The position numbers and the translations under genes are program-made. A stretch of 64,000 nt of DNA from an uncultured Bacilli bacterium. GTDB taxonomy: Bacteria > Bacillota_I > Bacilli_A > RFN20 > CAG-826. The stretch lies in assembly GCA_944350425.1 (NCBI GenBank), contig CALVOX010000004.1, positions 1 through 64,000 on the forward strand. Reading direction: 5' to 3'. Below, one piece after another: positions 33,700 through 43,338 of the stretch; the first letter of the stretch is position 1, and every line of letters begins with the position of its first letter. The notes under the pieces are model-generated. The model saw only the letters and a program-made list of their open reading frames with translations, had not been told where the DNA came from and made no database searches.

Positions 33700-34517
33700 T
33701 AAACTATCTTTTTTATTGAGTTTTTGTTGATTTTATAGATTATTGAAAGAATATTAATTGCATCTTTTGAACTAAAATTAGATTTAAGAAGCTCATCATA
33801 TTTATCTTTGATGAATTCATGGTCTAATTTTGGTTCGTTTTTATTTATTTTGCCTTCAATTACTAAGACAAGTTCACCTTTGTATTCTCTTTGATTAGTA
33901 ACGAGATTTTCCAAGGTAGAATAAATAAATTCTTCGTTTAATTTCGTTAACTCTCTTGCAATAGTGATATTTCGATTACCAAAGATTTCGTATATATCTT
34001 TTAAGGAATCATTTATTCTATGAGGCGCTTCATAAAAAATAATAGTAAAACTATAATTTTTTAAGGACTCTAGTTCTTTTTTTCGTTCGCTTGATTTTGA
34101 GTTTAAAAAGCCATAGAAAATAAAATGTGATGTATCTTGATTAGAACCTACAAGAGCATTGATAAAAGCGTTAGGGCCGCTTAAAGGTGTGACTTTTATA
34201 TCATTTTTAATACATTCTTTAACTAAGATTGAACCTGGGTCTGAAATTGCTGGATATCCAGCATCTGACATATAAGCTATATTTTCGCCATTTTCTAATA
34301 ATTCAATGACTTTAGAAGACATTATTTTTTCATTATGTTCATGACAAGAAATAGTTTTTTTGTTTTTACCTAATAAATTTAGCAGTTTTTGTGTATTTCT
34401 TGTGTCTTCACAAAAAATACAAGAAACTTCATCAATTGTTGATAAAATACGAGGACTAACCTCTTTAAGGTTACCAATAGGAGTTGGAATAAGATATAAA
34501 ATGCCTTTATTTTGCAT
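33696..34517 (-). CDS. rsmI: 16S rRNA (cytidine-1402-2'-O)-methyltransferase
   Basis: 273 aa tetrapyrrole-methylase-fold enzyme that 2'-O-methylates C1402 in the decoding centre of 16S rRNA. LYLIPTPIGNLKEVSPR opens the protein; CEDTRNTQKLL, YMSDAGYPAISDPG, PLSGPNAFINAL and FIFYGFLN follow in the usual order. The start lies 11 bp inside ricT. The linkage ricT-rsmI is also found downstream of holB in Bacillus, which supports the call. Confidence 0.95.
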   Translation of the reverse strand: MQNKGILYLIPTPIGNLKEVSPRILSTIDEVSCIFCEDTRNTQKLLNLLGKNKKTISCHEHNEKIMSSKVIELLENGENIAYMSDAGYPAISDPGSILVKECIKNDIKVTPLSGPNAFINALVGSNQDTSHFIFYGFLNSKSSERKKELESLKNYSFTIIFYEAPHRINDSLKDIYEIFGNRNITIARELTKLNEEFIYSTLENLVTNQREYKGELVLVIEGKINKNEPKLDHEFIKDKYDELLKSNFSSKDAINILSIIYKINKNSIKKIVY

Positions 34518-35358
34518 TTTTAGGTCCTTTTTTTACATTTCCTTTGTTTGCGGAGGCTTTAATCAATTTCATTGCTTCATCGTATTCAAGAAATTGAGTA
34601 TCATCGCTTGATTGGAATTTCATAACTTTACTTAAAATATTGTAGGAAGTAAGTTTATACTCACTATCGTTTAAATTAATTTTAGTTCCTATAGCTGGAA
34701 ATTTTTTCTTTTCTTCTGTATAAGCATCATCTTCAAATTTCAAACAGCACATGAGTTTGCCACAAACGCCTGAAAGTTTAGGAATATTTATAGATAACAT
34801 TTGATTTTTTGCTCTATTTAAAGATATAGACTCAAATTTATTGATAAAAGTAGTACAACATAAAGGTCTTCCACATTGGCCATATCCTCCAATGAGTTGA
34901 GCCCTTTCTCTAGAATTTACTTGTCTTAATTCAATACGGCAATGTAGTTCATTGGCAAGTTCTTTCAATAATTCTCTAAAATCAACTCTTTCTTCGCTAA
35001 CATAAGTGAACAAAACTTTACTTCTATCTAAAGTATACATCGCGTCGATTAAGTTCATATTTAAATTAAGTTTTGCAGTATAGTTAGTAAATATTTTTTT
35101 GATTTTTTGGGAATCTAAATAATTAATTTTATATTGTTTTATATCTTCTTTAGTTGCTCTACGAATTATAGGCTTAACTTCTAAAGCAAAATCTAAAGAT
35201 GATAAGTCGCCTTTATCTCCGATAACTATTCCCATTTCTTGACCAACAATAGTTTCTACAACAACTAAATCGCCATCCTGAAGTGTTTTATCGTCACTAG
35301 CAAAATAATAAGTTTTATTGCTGTTATGGAATTTTATATTTAAATAATATTTCATCAT
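34507..35358 (-). CDS. ricT: PSP1-domain protein RicT (YaaT)
   Basis: 283 aa PSP1/YaaT protein. The C-terminal part holds the conserved cysteine block GYGQCGRPLCCTTF and GVCGKLMCCLKFE, which in Bacillus RicT helps bind [4Fe-4S] clusters of the RicA/F/T complex, involved in mRNA maturation with RNase Y and in competence and sporulation. The N-terminal half has DGDLVVVETIVGQEMGIV. RicA and RicF partners (YmcA/YlbF types) are not in the window. It is separated from holB, its usual neighbour, by the plus-strand glyA and acetyltransferase genes. Confidence 0.92.
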   Translation of the reverse strand: MMKYYLNIKFHNSNKTYYFASDDKTLQDGDLVVVETIVGQEMGIVIGDKGDLSSLDFALEVKPIIRRATKEDIKQYKINYLDSQKIKKIFTNYTAKLNLNMNLIDAMYTLDRSKVLFTYVSEERVDFRELLKELANELHCRIELRQVNSRERAQLIGGYGQCGRPLCCTTFINKFESISLNRAKNQMLSINIPKLSGVCGKLMCCLKFEDDAYTEEKKKFPAIGTKINLNDSEYKLTSYNILSKVMKFQSSDDTQFLEYDEAMKLIKASANKGNVKKGPKNAK

Positions 35359-35493
35359 AATTTTAACCTTGCGTTAATAAAAATAGTTTACTCTAAACTT
35401 GTGTAAATCTCAACGAAAGTTAGGTTTACTTTTACTATTATTTTTAACTATTACGATATAAAATTAATAAATAAACTTTTTAGGAGAATAATA

Positions 35494-36741
35494 ATGACTT
35501 ATTTAGAGAAAGAAGATTTAGAACTATATAATTTAATAAAAAAAGAGGAAATAAGACAAGAGGAACATATCGAGCTTATAGCTAGTGAAAACTTTGTTTC
35601 TAAAGCTGTTTTAGAAGCACAAGGATCGATTTTAACAAACAAATATGCAGAAGGCTATCCTGGCAAAAGATATTATGGTGGATGTGAATTTATTGATAAA
35701 ATCGAGGATTTAGCTAGAGAAAGATTAAAAAAATTATTTAATGTTAACTATGTAAATGTCCAACCTCATTCGGGTTCACAAGCTAATATGGCAGCAATAA
35801 GAAGTTTAATCCAACATGGTGATAAAATTCTTGGAATGTCTTTAGATGCTGGTGGACATTTAACCCATGGGTATAAACTATCATTTTCTGGTCAAGATTA
35901 TCAGTCTTTTACTTATGGAGTAAATCCTGAAACTGGTTGTATCGATTATGAAGAAGTACTTCGTATTGCAAAAGAGGTAAAACCGAACTTAATTATTTGT
36001 GGGGCAAGCGCTTATCCTAGAGAAATAGACTTTAAAAAGTTTAAAGAAATCGCTGACGAAGTAGGGGCTTACTTGATGGCTGATATTGCGCATATTGCCG
36101 GACTTATTGCAACAAATTATCATAATTCACCTATTCCATATGCAGATGTAATTACTTCAACTACTCATAAAACTTTAAGAGGGCCAAGAGGGGGAATAAT
36201 TATGACTAATAATGAGGAAATAGCTAAAAGAATTGATAAAACATTATTCCCTGGTTGCCAAGGCGGACCTTTAGAACATATTATTGCGGCAAAAGCAGTT
36301 GCTTTTAAAGAAGATTTAGAACCTTCTTATAAAGAATATATTGGTCAAGTTATTAAAAATGCTAAAGCAATGGCTAATGAATTTATTAAACTTGGATATA
36401 AAGTTATTTCTAATGGTACAGACAATCATTTATTTTTAGTAGATGTTAAAACGTCAAAAGGACTTACAGGGAAAGAAGTAGAAGACTTACTTGGCAAAAT
36501 TAGTATTACTTTAAATAAAAATTCGATTCCAAACGATCAAGAAAAACCAATGTATACTTCCGGAATAAGAATTGGTACACCTGCTATGACTACTAAAGGA
36601 TATAAAGAAGAGGATTTTATAAAAGTTGCTGATATTATTGATAAAGCGATAACAAATAAAGATAACGAAGAAGTTTTAACTTTATTAAAAAAAGAAGTTA
36701 TAGAATTAAACAAAACAAAAGAATCTTTATGGATGAAATAG
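35494..36741 (+). CDS. glyA: Serine hydroxymethyltransferase
   Basis: 415 aa PLP enzyme converting serine and tetrahydrofolate to glycine and 5,10-methylene-THF. [11 protein letters not shown] near the N-terminus, [23 protein letters not shown] and the PLP lysine in [14 protein letters not shown] (about residue 226) are all present. SD TTAGGAG precedes the ATG. The acetyltransferase gene overlaps its end by 13 bp. The gene stands on the opposite strand inside an otherwise minus-strand replication cluster, so it was probably inserted or inverted there. Confidence 0.97.
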   Translation: MTYLEKEDLELYNLIKKEEIRQEEHIELIASENFVSKAVLEAQGSILTNKYAEGYPGKRYYGGCEFIDKIEDLARERLKKLFNVNYVNVQPHSGSQANMAAIRSLIQHGDKILGMSLDAGGHLTHGYKLSFSGQDYQSFTYGVNPETGCIDYEEVLRIAKEVKPNLIICGASAYPREIDFKKFKEIADEVGAYLMADIAHIAGLIATNYHNSPIPYADVITSTTHKTLRGPRGGIIMTNNEEIAKRIDKTLFPGCQGGPLEHIIAAKAVAFKEDLEPSYKEYIGQVIKNAKAMANEFIKLGYKVISNGTDNHLFLVDVKTSKGLTGKEVEDLLGKISITLNKNSIPNDQEKPMYTSGIRIGTPAMTTKGYKEEDFIKVADIIDKAITNKDNEEVLTLLKKEVIELNKTKESLWMK

Positions 36742-37238
36742 AAATAGTTAAATGTGATTTATCTTATTTAGATGAATTAATAAAAATATATGAAAACGCA
36801 AGATTAATGATGAGAAATAGTGGAAATCCCAACCAACGGAAAACCACTGATCCAAGTGTAGAAACTATTAAAAATCGTATTATTTCTAATCATTTTTATA
36901 TTGGAAGATATAAAAAAGATATTTCATCCCCAATATTATTTGCGTTTGCTTTAATTGATGGGATTGATCCTACTTATACAAATATTTATGATGGTAAGCG
37001 GCTAAATAATGAACCTTATATGACTATTCATTCTTTGGTTTCGTCTTTTATTATTAAAAATACTTTTTCATATATTTTAAATTATGCTTTAAAATTTACG
37101 AAAAATATTCGAATCGATACTCACCAAGATAATAAGATAATGCAACATATTTTAATGAAAAATGGGTTTAAACATTGTGGAACTATTATTTTAGCTAATG
37201 GTGAAACACGTCTTGCTTTTCAACTTTCAGTTAAATAA
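36729..37238 (+). CDS. GNAT-family N-acetyltransferase
   Basis: 169 aa acetyltransferase-like protein. The C-terminal half, [21 protein letters not shown] followed by KHCGTIIL, matches the GNAT pattern in which one helix carries the coenzyme A pyrophosphate site and the next strands close the fold. An N-terminal helix with [16 protein letters not shown] is typical of a common Firmicutes subgroup of unknown substrate. The start lies 13 bp inside glyA, so the two are translationally coupled. No specific acceptor can be named. Confidence 0.8.
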   Translation: MDEIEIVKCDLSYLDELIKIYENARLMMRNSGNPNQRKTTDPSVETIKNRIISNHFYIGRYKKDISSPILFAFALIDGIDPTYTNIYDGKRLNNEPYMTIHSLVSSFIIKNTFSYILNYALKFTKNIRIDTHQDNKIMQHILMKNGFKHCGTIILANGETRLAFQLSVK

Positions 37239-37264
37239 TTTCGTTTTACTTATTATAAATGTAA

Positions 37265-37295
37265 AAATATCCCTCTATATGTTAGGGGGATATTT
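37265..37295. terminator. Hairpin terminator between the acetyltransferase gene and a minus-strand relic
   Basis: 11-bp stem AAATATCCCTC (37265-37275) / GGGGGATATTT (37285-37295), one wobble. On the minus strand it is followed by a T run, so it terminates best in that direction; on the plus strand it is weaker. Confidence 0.65.
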
Positions 37296-37329
37296 CAGTA
37301 ATTTTGTCAAAATTAAAAGAGCTCAGACA

Positions 37330-37660
37330 ACTTTATTTCCTTTTTTGCTTTAATCAAGTCTTATTTAACCCGGCAACTTAATTAAACCTTAATTGGATTA
37401 TTCTTCATTCGGGATTTCTACTTTCACTTCCAATAACTAGTACTTTTACTTTTCCTTCTTTAAGGGATTCGTTTAAGACTTACGTTATATTTTCCACAAT
37501 TTACCCTTATCCATACCTATTTCATCAAGAATCTCGTTTAATTGTTTAATTATTATACCTCTATCCTTGTTTAATTTTTTAATATTATATTTTCACTAGA
37601 GGTGAGATTCTATTCAATAGGTTGAAGAATCTTTAAGTTCTTTCTGAACTCTTTTATTGT
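37330..37660 (-). pseudogene. Probable gene relic, winged-helix-like fragments
   Basis: No intact frame, but minus-strand fragments read protein-like text in order: KEFRKNLKILQPIE, NLTSSENIILK, NKDRGIIIKQLNEILDEIG and LKEGKVKVLVIGSESRNP, with stops and frame changes between them. The last parts resemble the C-terminal winged helix of AlbA_2/Fic-type regulators. A minus-strand terminator lies just after the end. The call is tentative; the remainder of 37239-37775 shows nothing more. Confidence 0.35.
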
Positions 37661-37775
37661 CTATATGTTAGAATCTTTTTTAATTTTTGACAAGACTTTT
37701 ATAAAATAAAAACTTGACAATTGTAAAAATTTAATTGTCAATTAAAAAATTTCGTTTTATATTCTTAAACAAAAC

Positions 37776-38747
37776 TTATGAAATAATAGCTTCAAAAGTA
37801 TGTAATATAAGTAAGTTTAGATTGATATTGTTTTTAATTTGGTATTCATCTTGTAGGATAGTTAGTATAGTTTTATTTAAATCATTTATTCTTGATTTTA
37901 AAATATTAACAAGTGGTTCAATTGATGAAAAAACTATTTGATTAACATATGTTTTATTCAAAGCTTGATTTAATAATGAAATCAATAAATCATATAAATA
38001 GTAAGCCATTTCCTTGGTGTTAATAAATTTTAAAACATTAGATTCTAGATAAAATCTAGCACTATATTTATCTATAAGTCGATTAATTAACTCTTTTAAG
38101 CAATCTACTACCAAGGTGAAATTTTCGTTTTTGCATAATTCAATTATCTCTTCATAATCATTAGAAATTAAAGCAGCATATTGAAAATAAGGAGATTCAA
38201 AGTTTTGTTTTTTAGCCATTTCTAAAAAATTATGTTTATCTATATTTTTGAATCTAATAATTTCACATCTTGATAAAATTGTTGGTAAAACTCCGCTTTC
38301 ATTTTCACTTGTAAAAATAGCGTAAGTATCACTTGGTGGTTCTTCTAAAAATTTAAGTAAGACATTTAAACCTTGAGTAGATAAATATTCAATATTATTA
38401 ATTATATAAATCTTAATTCCTCTTTTTTCGCTTGCACTTTGAGAAAAAAGACCTTCAATTTTATCTCTAATGGCATCAACTTTAATTGAATCTTTTTTTG
38501 CATCAAAGACTAATAAATCACCATAAGTTAAATCATTAACTCTATTACAAATTGGACAGTTATCGCAGGCAAATATTGAGCTATTGCAAAGTAAAGACTT
38601 GGCTAAGAATAGTGCAATGTTATGTAAAGAAGATCCTTTTGGTCCACTTAATAAATATGCGTGAAAAAAAGTATTCTTTGAAAGAACGTTTTTAAATAGT
38701 TGATAAGTATTTGGCTGATATTTAGCTAAATATTCTTCAGTGTTCAT
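37776..38747 (-). CDS. holB: DNA polymerase III delta-prime subunit
   Basis: 323 aa clamp-loader subunit. The N-terminal region has LSGPKGSSLHNIALFLAKSL, a degenerate Walker A with no GKT as expected for delta-prime, then a zinc knuckle (CDNCPIC), NNIEYLSTQGLNVLLKFLEEPP and the SRC sensor-1 motif (LSRCEIIRF). The start lies 11 bp inside tmk. In Bacillus the order tmk-yaaQ-yaaR-holB-yaaT is usual; here yaaQ and yaaR are absent. Confidence 0.92.
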   Translation of the reverse strand: MNTEEYLAKYQPNTYQLFKNVLSKNTFFHAYLLSGPKGSSLHNIALFLAKSLLCNSSIFACDNCPICNRVNDLTYGDLLVFDAKKDSIKVDAIRDKIEGLFSQSASEKRGIKIYIINNIEYLSTQGLNVLLKFLEEPPSDTYAIFTSENESGVLPTILSRCEIIRFKNIDKHNFLEMAKKQNFESPYFQYAALISNDYEEIIELCKNENFTLVVDCLKELINRLIDKYSARFYLESNVLKFINTKEMAYYLYDLLISLLNQALNKTYVNQIVFSSIEPLVNILKSRINDLNKTILTILQDEYQIKNNINLNLLILHTFEAIIS

Positions 38748-39366
38748 TAGTTTTTAAAGTTTCCTCAATAATATTGTAAGTTTCTTCAATAACTTCCTCT
38801 AAAGGTTTTGATGCATTGATTACTCGATACCTATTAGTATATTTTTTTGATAGTTCAAGATAAGTAGTTCGGCAGTCTCTATAAAAATTTATTTTTTCTA
38901 AATCTAATCGATTAACTTCTCTATTTTTATTTTTGTTAATTCTTTCTAAAGCTAATTCAGGGGTAAGATCATAAAGTAGAGTTAAGTCAGGAAGAAGATT
39001 TTCGGTTGCAAATAAGTTAATATTTAATATATTTTCAACACCTATTTTTCTAGCTCCTCCTTGATAAGCTAAAGAAGAGTCTATAAATCTATCACATAAA
39101 ACAAGTTTATTTTCTTTTAAAGCAGGAATAACTTTTTCGACTAAATGTTGTCTTCTAGAGGCTGCAAAAAGAAGGGCCTCGGTTCTTTCGTCTAAATTAG
39201 TATTATTTTTATTAACTAAAATGTTTCGAATGTCTTCGGCAATTCTAACCCCACCAGGTTCTCTCGTTAGAATAACGTTATAGCCTTCTTTTTCTAATTT
39301 TTCATATATTGACTCAGCAACAGTTGATTTTCCTGAACCATCAATTCCTTCAAATGTTATAAACAT
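38737..39366 (-). CDS. tmk: Thymidylate kinase
   Basis: 209 aa kinase converting dTMP to dTDP. Walker A GIDGSGKST (7-15), the DR(E)-type substrate motif LTREPGGVRIAEDIR and the lid region DRFIDSSLAYQGGARKIG are intact. Length is normal. It is transcribed with recR upstream (9 bp gap) and overlaps holB by 11 bp, the standard Firmicutes arrangement. Confidence 0.96.
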   Translation of the reverse strand: MFITFEGIDGSGKSTVAESIYEKLEKEGYNVILTREPGGVRIAEDIRNILVNKNNTNLDERTEALLFAASRRQHLVEKVIPALKENKLVLCDRFIDSSLAYQGGARKIGVENILNINLFATENLLPDLTLLYDLTPELALERINKNKNREVNRLDLEKINFYRDCRTTYLELSKKYTNRYRVINASKPLEEVIEETYNIIEETLKTNEH

Positions 39367-39375
39367 AAAATATCC

Positions 39376-39972
39376 TTATTTAATCTTTGTTCTATTTTCA
39401 ATTGCTTTTAAAAGAGTTAATTTATCGCTATATTCAATGTTGCTTCCGATTGGAATTCCATGAGCAAGTCTAGTTATATTTATATTTTCGTTTTCAAATA
39501 ATTTTGCAATGTAAAGGGCGGTAGTTTCGCCTTCTACCGTTGGATTTGTAGCTAAAATTAACTCTTTTATATGTTCTTTTTTTATTCTTCCCTTAAGTTC
39601 ATTAATGCGTAAGTCATTTATTGATATTCCTTTAATCGAAGAAAGTTCACCATTTAATGAATGATAAATACCATGAAAATTATCCATTTTTTCAAAAATC
39701 ATAATATCTTTAGGATAAGGGACGACTATACATGTATTATGATCTCTTTCTTCGTTGCAATATGGGCAATTAGGAGTATCGATTAAAGCTCCACAATTTG
39801 GACAATGTCTTATATTTTCTTTTACATCAATAATTGAAGACATAAGAAACTGGATTTGTTCTTGATCCATTTCAAGTAGAGCATAAGCCATTCTTTCTGC
39901 AGTTTTTTCTCCTATGGAGGGAAACTGAGAAAAAGCCTTAGTGAGATTTACTATTGAAAGAAGTTCTCGCAT
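39376..39972 (-). CDS. recR: Recombination mediator RecR
   Basis: 198 aa RecFOR-pathway protein. The N-terminal helix-hairpin-helix (FSQFPSIGEKTAERMAY) is followed by a C4 zinc finger (Cys57, 60, 69, 72) and a TOPRIM domain that starts CIVVPYPKDIMIFEK and contains LILATNPTVEGETTA. ATG follows the ybaB stop directly. The expected order dnaX-ybaB-recR is preserved. Confidence 0.96.
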   Translation of the reverse strand: MRELLSIVNLTKAFSQFPSIGEKTAERMAYALLEMDQEQIQFLMSSIIDVKENIRHCPNCGALIDTPNCPYCNEERDHNTCIVVPYPKDIMIFEKMDNFHGIYHSLNGELSSIKGISINDLRINELKGRIKKEHIKELILATNPTVEGETTALYIAKLFENENINITRLAHGIPIGSNIEYSDKLTLLKAIENRTKIK

Positions 39973-40278
39973 TTAAAACAACATCCCTCCAGGTTGTTTT
40001 TGGAATTTTGCTGTTAATTCATCTTCTTTTGACATGATTTGATCTTTAGCAGATTGATAAGCAAGTTTAATTGATTCTTCTAAAGTGTCTTTATCATCTT
40101 TATTTAATATATCATCGTCTAAAATTTCAATTCTATAGATGGTGAAATCACCTTTTAAATATACTTTAACAACACCATTAGCAGAACCTTCAAATACGGT
40201 TTCTTCTAGTATTTTATGTTGTTTTTCGTATTCTCTTTGCATTTTTTTGACTTGTTGTAACATTTGTTGCATGTTCAT
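39973..40278 (-). CDS. ybaB: YbaB/EbfC nucleoid-associated protein
   Basis: 101 aa DNA-binding protein of the YbaB/EbfC family, a dimeric tweezer-shaped nucleoid protein. The sequence MQQMLQQVKKMQREYEKQHK opens a long helix and VKVYLKGDFTIYRIEI forms the central sheet; the C-terminus ends PGGMLF, as usual. It sits between dnaX and recR. SD AAGGAG lies before the ATG. Confidence 0.94.
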   Translation of the reverse strand: MNMQQMLQQVKKMQREYEKQHKILEETVFEGSANGVVKVYLKGDFTIYRIEILDDDILNKDDKDTLEESIKLAYQSAKDQIMSKEDELTAKFQKQPGGMLF

Positions 40279-40293
40279 AAATAAATTTTCTCC

Positions 40294-42069
40294 TTAAAAT
40301 TTAATTTCGTCTAGATTAACTTCCCTAGCTTTTGGAAGTTTTCTTACCTCGTCTAAGTTACGATATTTGGTTATTAATTCTGTGCCTTCAATTCGGTCTA
40401 AAGCGTAAATTTGTACACGTTTTAGTAATATTTTTTCAACACAGTCGGCTAATTTTGATTGATTAGCTTTGATGTTAGCAATATTAGAATCTTTAGAATA
40501 ATTAAACATCAATACTAAAATTGTATCACACAGAAGATATGGTATGCCCTTTAAAAGTAGTTCAACATATGGTTTTAATTTAGCATCTTTTTTATATGCT
40601 TCTAAATATTTCCATCTTTTTAGTAATTCTTTTTTAGCTTCTTTGTTAGAAATAACGGTAAGTTTAATTAAAGAATCAATATCTAAAGAATTCTTTTCGC
40701 CAGTTATTTCTAAAGATGGTTCGTTTTTTATTGATGGAGTGTCTTCAAAAATAGGTTTTAAATTATCTATAGCATCCATCATTTGGGTTGGAGTTTCATC
40801 TTTTTTGATTGGCTCTTTAGTTTGCCTAACTTTAGTCACATCAACATTGTGTTTTGGCAAAGAAGTAGCTAAAGATTCAAATTGTTGAGATTTTTCAGCT
40901 TCTTTGTTGACAACTGGCGCGCTAACTTCTTTGACAGCTGTATTTTCTTGTTGAATAATAGGTTTAGTTTGAACAACTTTAGTTTCAACGACTACATCTT
41001 TAGTTTTATTAATTGATTCAATCATTTTAATTAAATAAATTTCAGCAACTAAAGAAGGATTATTTGAAATTTTAATTTCTTTTAATAAATCTAGTAAAAC
41101 ATTAATAAGATTTTCTTCTTGGTTTTCATCAAAATATTTGGAAACAAGAGAAACATACATATCATTACTATCTCGTTTTGTCTTTTTTGAGATTAATGAT
41201 TCTTTTAATAAAGTTAAAATTTCGTTGATAAATCTTATTAAATCAATATTTTTTTCAGTAAGTTGAGAAAAAGTTTTAAGTAGAGATTGATAATCTTGTT
41301 TTTTTATAGATTCAAGTAATACAATTTTTTCTTTTTTAGAAGTTAGACCAAAAAGAGATTCGATATCACTTAATTTGATTGAATTACCAGAAAAAGATAT
41401 GGCTTGATCTAGAATTGATAAAGCATCTCTTGCACCTCCATTAGCTAATTCTACAATTTCTTTTATAGCTTCTTCTTCATATGTTACGTGTTCGTTTAAC
41501 AAAACTTTTTTAATTAAAGAAGTCAATTCGTCATCAGTTAATTTTTGGAATTCGTATCTTTGACATCTTGATACAATTGTAGGTAAAACCTTATATAATT
41601 CAGTAGTACAAAGAATAAAAACTACATAGGAAGGTGGCTCTTCAAGCGTTTTAAGAAGTGCATTGAATGCACTATTAGACATCATATGTACCTCGTCTAT
41701 GATATAAACTTTATATCTAGATTTAGTAGGGGCATATTTTACTTTTTCAATTAAATTTCTAACTTCATCAACCCCGCTATTGCTGGCAGCATCAATTTCA
41801 ATAACATCTGGTGAAATACCTAATGCAATTTCCTTACAATTAGAACATTTATCGCAAATTGTTCCTAAGCCTTCTTCACAATTTAAAGCTTTTGCAAATA
41901 GTCTTGCGATTGATGTTTTTCCTGTTCCTCTTGGACCAGAAAAAAGATAAGCGTGAGCTATTTTGTTAGATTTTAGTGCGTTTTGTAATGTTTTTACTAC
42001 GGCTTCTTGACCATAAATTTGTTCAAAATTCGTTGAACGATATTTTCTATAAAGTGCTTGATATGACAT
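40294..42069 (-). CDS. dnaX: DNA polymerase III subunits gamma/tau
   Basis: 591 aa clamp-loader ATPase. YRKYRSTNFEQIYGQ, Walker A GPRGTGKTSIA, a zinc knuckle (CDKCSNC), the DEVHMM box and SRCQRYEF sensor 1 are all present in the first 220 residues. A variable Lys/Thr/Pro-rich linker (about 360-450) leads to the tau C-terminal domain that binds polymerase. I did not find a clear A-rich slippery site for a gamma product. It is first in the minus-strand replication cluster; no 4.5S RNA gene was seen upstream, where Bacillus has one. Confidence 0.95.
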   Translation of the reverse strand: MSYQALYRKYRSTNFEQIYGQEAVVKTLQNALKSNKIAHAYLFSGPRGTGKTSIARLFAKALNCEEGLGTICDKCSNCKEIALGISPDVIEIDAASNSGVDEVRNLIEKVKYAPTKSRYKVYIIDEVHMMSNSAFNALLKTLEEPPSYVVFILCTTELYKVLPTIVSRCQRYEFQKLTDDELTSLIKKVLLNEHVTYEEEAIKEIVELANGGARDALSILDQAISFSGNSIKLSDIESLFGLTSKKEKIVLLESIKKQDYQSLLKTFSQLTEKNIDLIRFINEILTLLKESLISKKTKRDSNDMYVSLVSKYFDENQEENLINVLLDLLKEIKISNNPSLVAEIYLIKMIESINKTKDVVVETKVVQTKPIIQQENTAVKEVSAPVVNKEAEKSQQFESLATSLPKHNVDVTKVRQTKEPIKKDETPTQMMDAIDNLKPIFEDTPSIKNEPSLEITGEKNSLDIDSLIKLTVISNKEAKKELLKRWKYLEAYKKDAKLKPYVELLLKGIPYLLCDTILVLMFNYSKDSNIANIKANQSKLADCVEKILLKRVQIYALDRIEGTELITKYRNLDEVRKLPKAREVNLDEIKF

Positions 42070-42258
42070 AATTTTTAATAAGAATATTTTATATAAAAAT
42101 AGTACAATAAAAAAGTATAATTAAGAATTTTATTAAATAATATTATTATTTAAAAAGAACTCACTTTTTAATATAATATCTTCGTTTATGAGATATTAAA
42201 TTTATTTTTATAGATTTTATATTGGATTATAGATAGTTTTTGTTGTGGGAGGAAGAAT

Positions 42259-43338
42259 ATGGAAAAAAACATGGAAGATAGACTTATAGCTAGTAAAAAT
42301 AGACTTTCAGAAATAGATGATTTATTACTTAAAGAAGAAACAGCTAAAGATATGAAATTATTTAAATCACTAAATAAAGAAAGAAGTGATTTAGAACCTG
42401 TTGTAGAAAAATATAATGAATATAAATTAGCTGAGAAAAATAAAGAAGATGCTTTAATAATGGCAAATGATTCTGATCCTGAAATTTCTGCTATGGGCAA
42501 AGAAGAAATTAAAAATAATGATTCTTTAATGGAAAAAATTATTGAAGAACTTCGAATTTTGTTAATTCCTAAAGACCCTAATGATGGCAAAGATATTATT
42601 TTTGAAATAAAAGGAGCCGTTGGTGGTGACGAAGCTAATATCTTTGCTGGTGATTTATTCAGAATGTATATTAGATATTGCGATAAAGAAGGCTATAAGG
42701 TAAAGATTTTAGATGAAACTCCTTGTGGCGTGGGCGGCTATTCATATGTTTCTTTTATCGTTAGTGGTTCTGATGCATATTCTCATTTAAAATATGAAAG
42801 CGGTGTTCATAGAGTCCAAAGAGTTCCAAAGACAGAAGCTAGCGGTAGAATTCATACTTCTACAGCAACAGTTGTTGTCATGCCTCAAGTAGAAACAGAT
42901 GAAGTTCATATTAGAACAGAAGATTTAAGAGTTGATAGATATCGTTCTCAAGGTGCTGGCGGACAAAATGTTAACAAAACTGAATCTGCTGTAAGAATTA
43001 CACATATTCCTACTGGGATTGTTGTTTCTTGTCAAACTGAAAAATCTCAAATTCAAAATCATGAAATCTGTATGCAAATGTTAGCATCTAAATTAGCTCA
43101 ACTTGAAGAAGAAAAGAAGCAAGCAAAAGAAGCTTCTTTTAGATCGAAAGTAGGTTCTGGTGATAGAAACGAAAAGATTAGAACCTATAACTATCCTCAA
43201 AATAGGGTAACCGACCATAGAATTGGTTTTACTGTTCAAAAACTCGATAGAGTTATGGAAGGTGAATTAGACGATATTATTGAGGCATTGACTAACTACG
43301 AGCAAGAACAATTGATTAAGGGTAATAAAATTGACTAA
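42259..43338 (+). CDS. prfA: Peptide chain release factor 1
   Basis: 359 aa release factor for UAA and UAG. GGQ motif at 234-236 (GAGGQNVNKTES), an RF1-type recognition region with HRVQRVPKTEASGR, and an N-terminal helical domain. SD GGGAGGA precedes the ATG at good spacing. prmC, which methylates the GGQ glutamine, overlaps the end by 8 bp, and tsaC and rpiB follow in the same direction. This is the common prfA-prmC-tsaC arrangement of Firmicutes. Confidence 0.96.
   Translation: MEKNMEDRLIASKNRLSEIDDLLLKEETAKDMKLFKSLNKERSDLEPVVEKYNEYKLAEKNKEDALIMANDSDPEISAMGKEEIKNNDSLMEKIIEELRILLIPKDPNDGKDIIFEIKGAVGGDEANIFAGDLFRMYIRYCDKEGYKVKILDETPCGVGGYSYVSFIVSGSDAYSHLKYESGVHRVQRVPKTEASGRIHTSTATVVVMPQVETDEVHIRTEDLRVDRYRSQGAGGQNVNKTESAVRITHIPTGIVVSCQTEKSQIQNHEICMQMLASKLAQLEEEKKQAKEASFRSKVGSGDRNEKIRTYNYPQNRVTDHRIGFTVQKLDRVMEGELDDIIEALTNYEQEQLIKGNKID

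Noticed and set aside
35401-35425. A further AACGAAAG operator before glyA
   Set aside because: CAACGAAAGTT is a single imperfect copy without repeat or symmetry and the gene is unrelated to sugar use; probably chance in AT-rich DNA.
40544-40888. 114-aa plus-strand frame inside dnaX
   Set aside because: Antisense to the conserved tau region of dnaX, no SD, no motif.
41986-42258. 4.5S (SRP) RNA upstream of dnaX as in Bacillus
   Set aside because: I looked for the conserved GGAAG/AGCA loop region and saw no such fold between dnaX and prfA.
42186-42590. 134-aa open frame on the minus strand over the start of prfA
   Set aside because: It is antisense to the conserved N-terminus of RF1, Ser/Leu/Phe-rich, without family motif; a shadow of an AT-rich coding strand.
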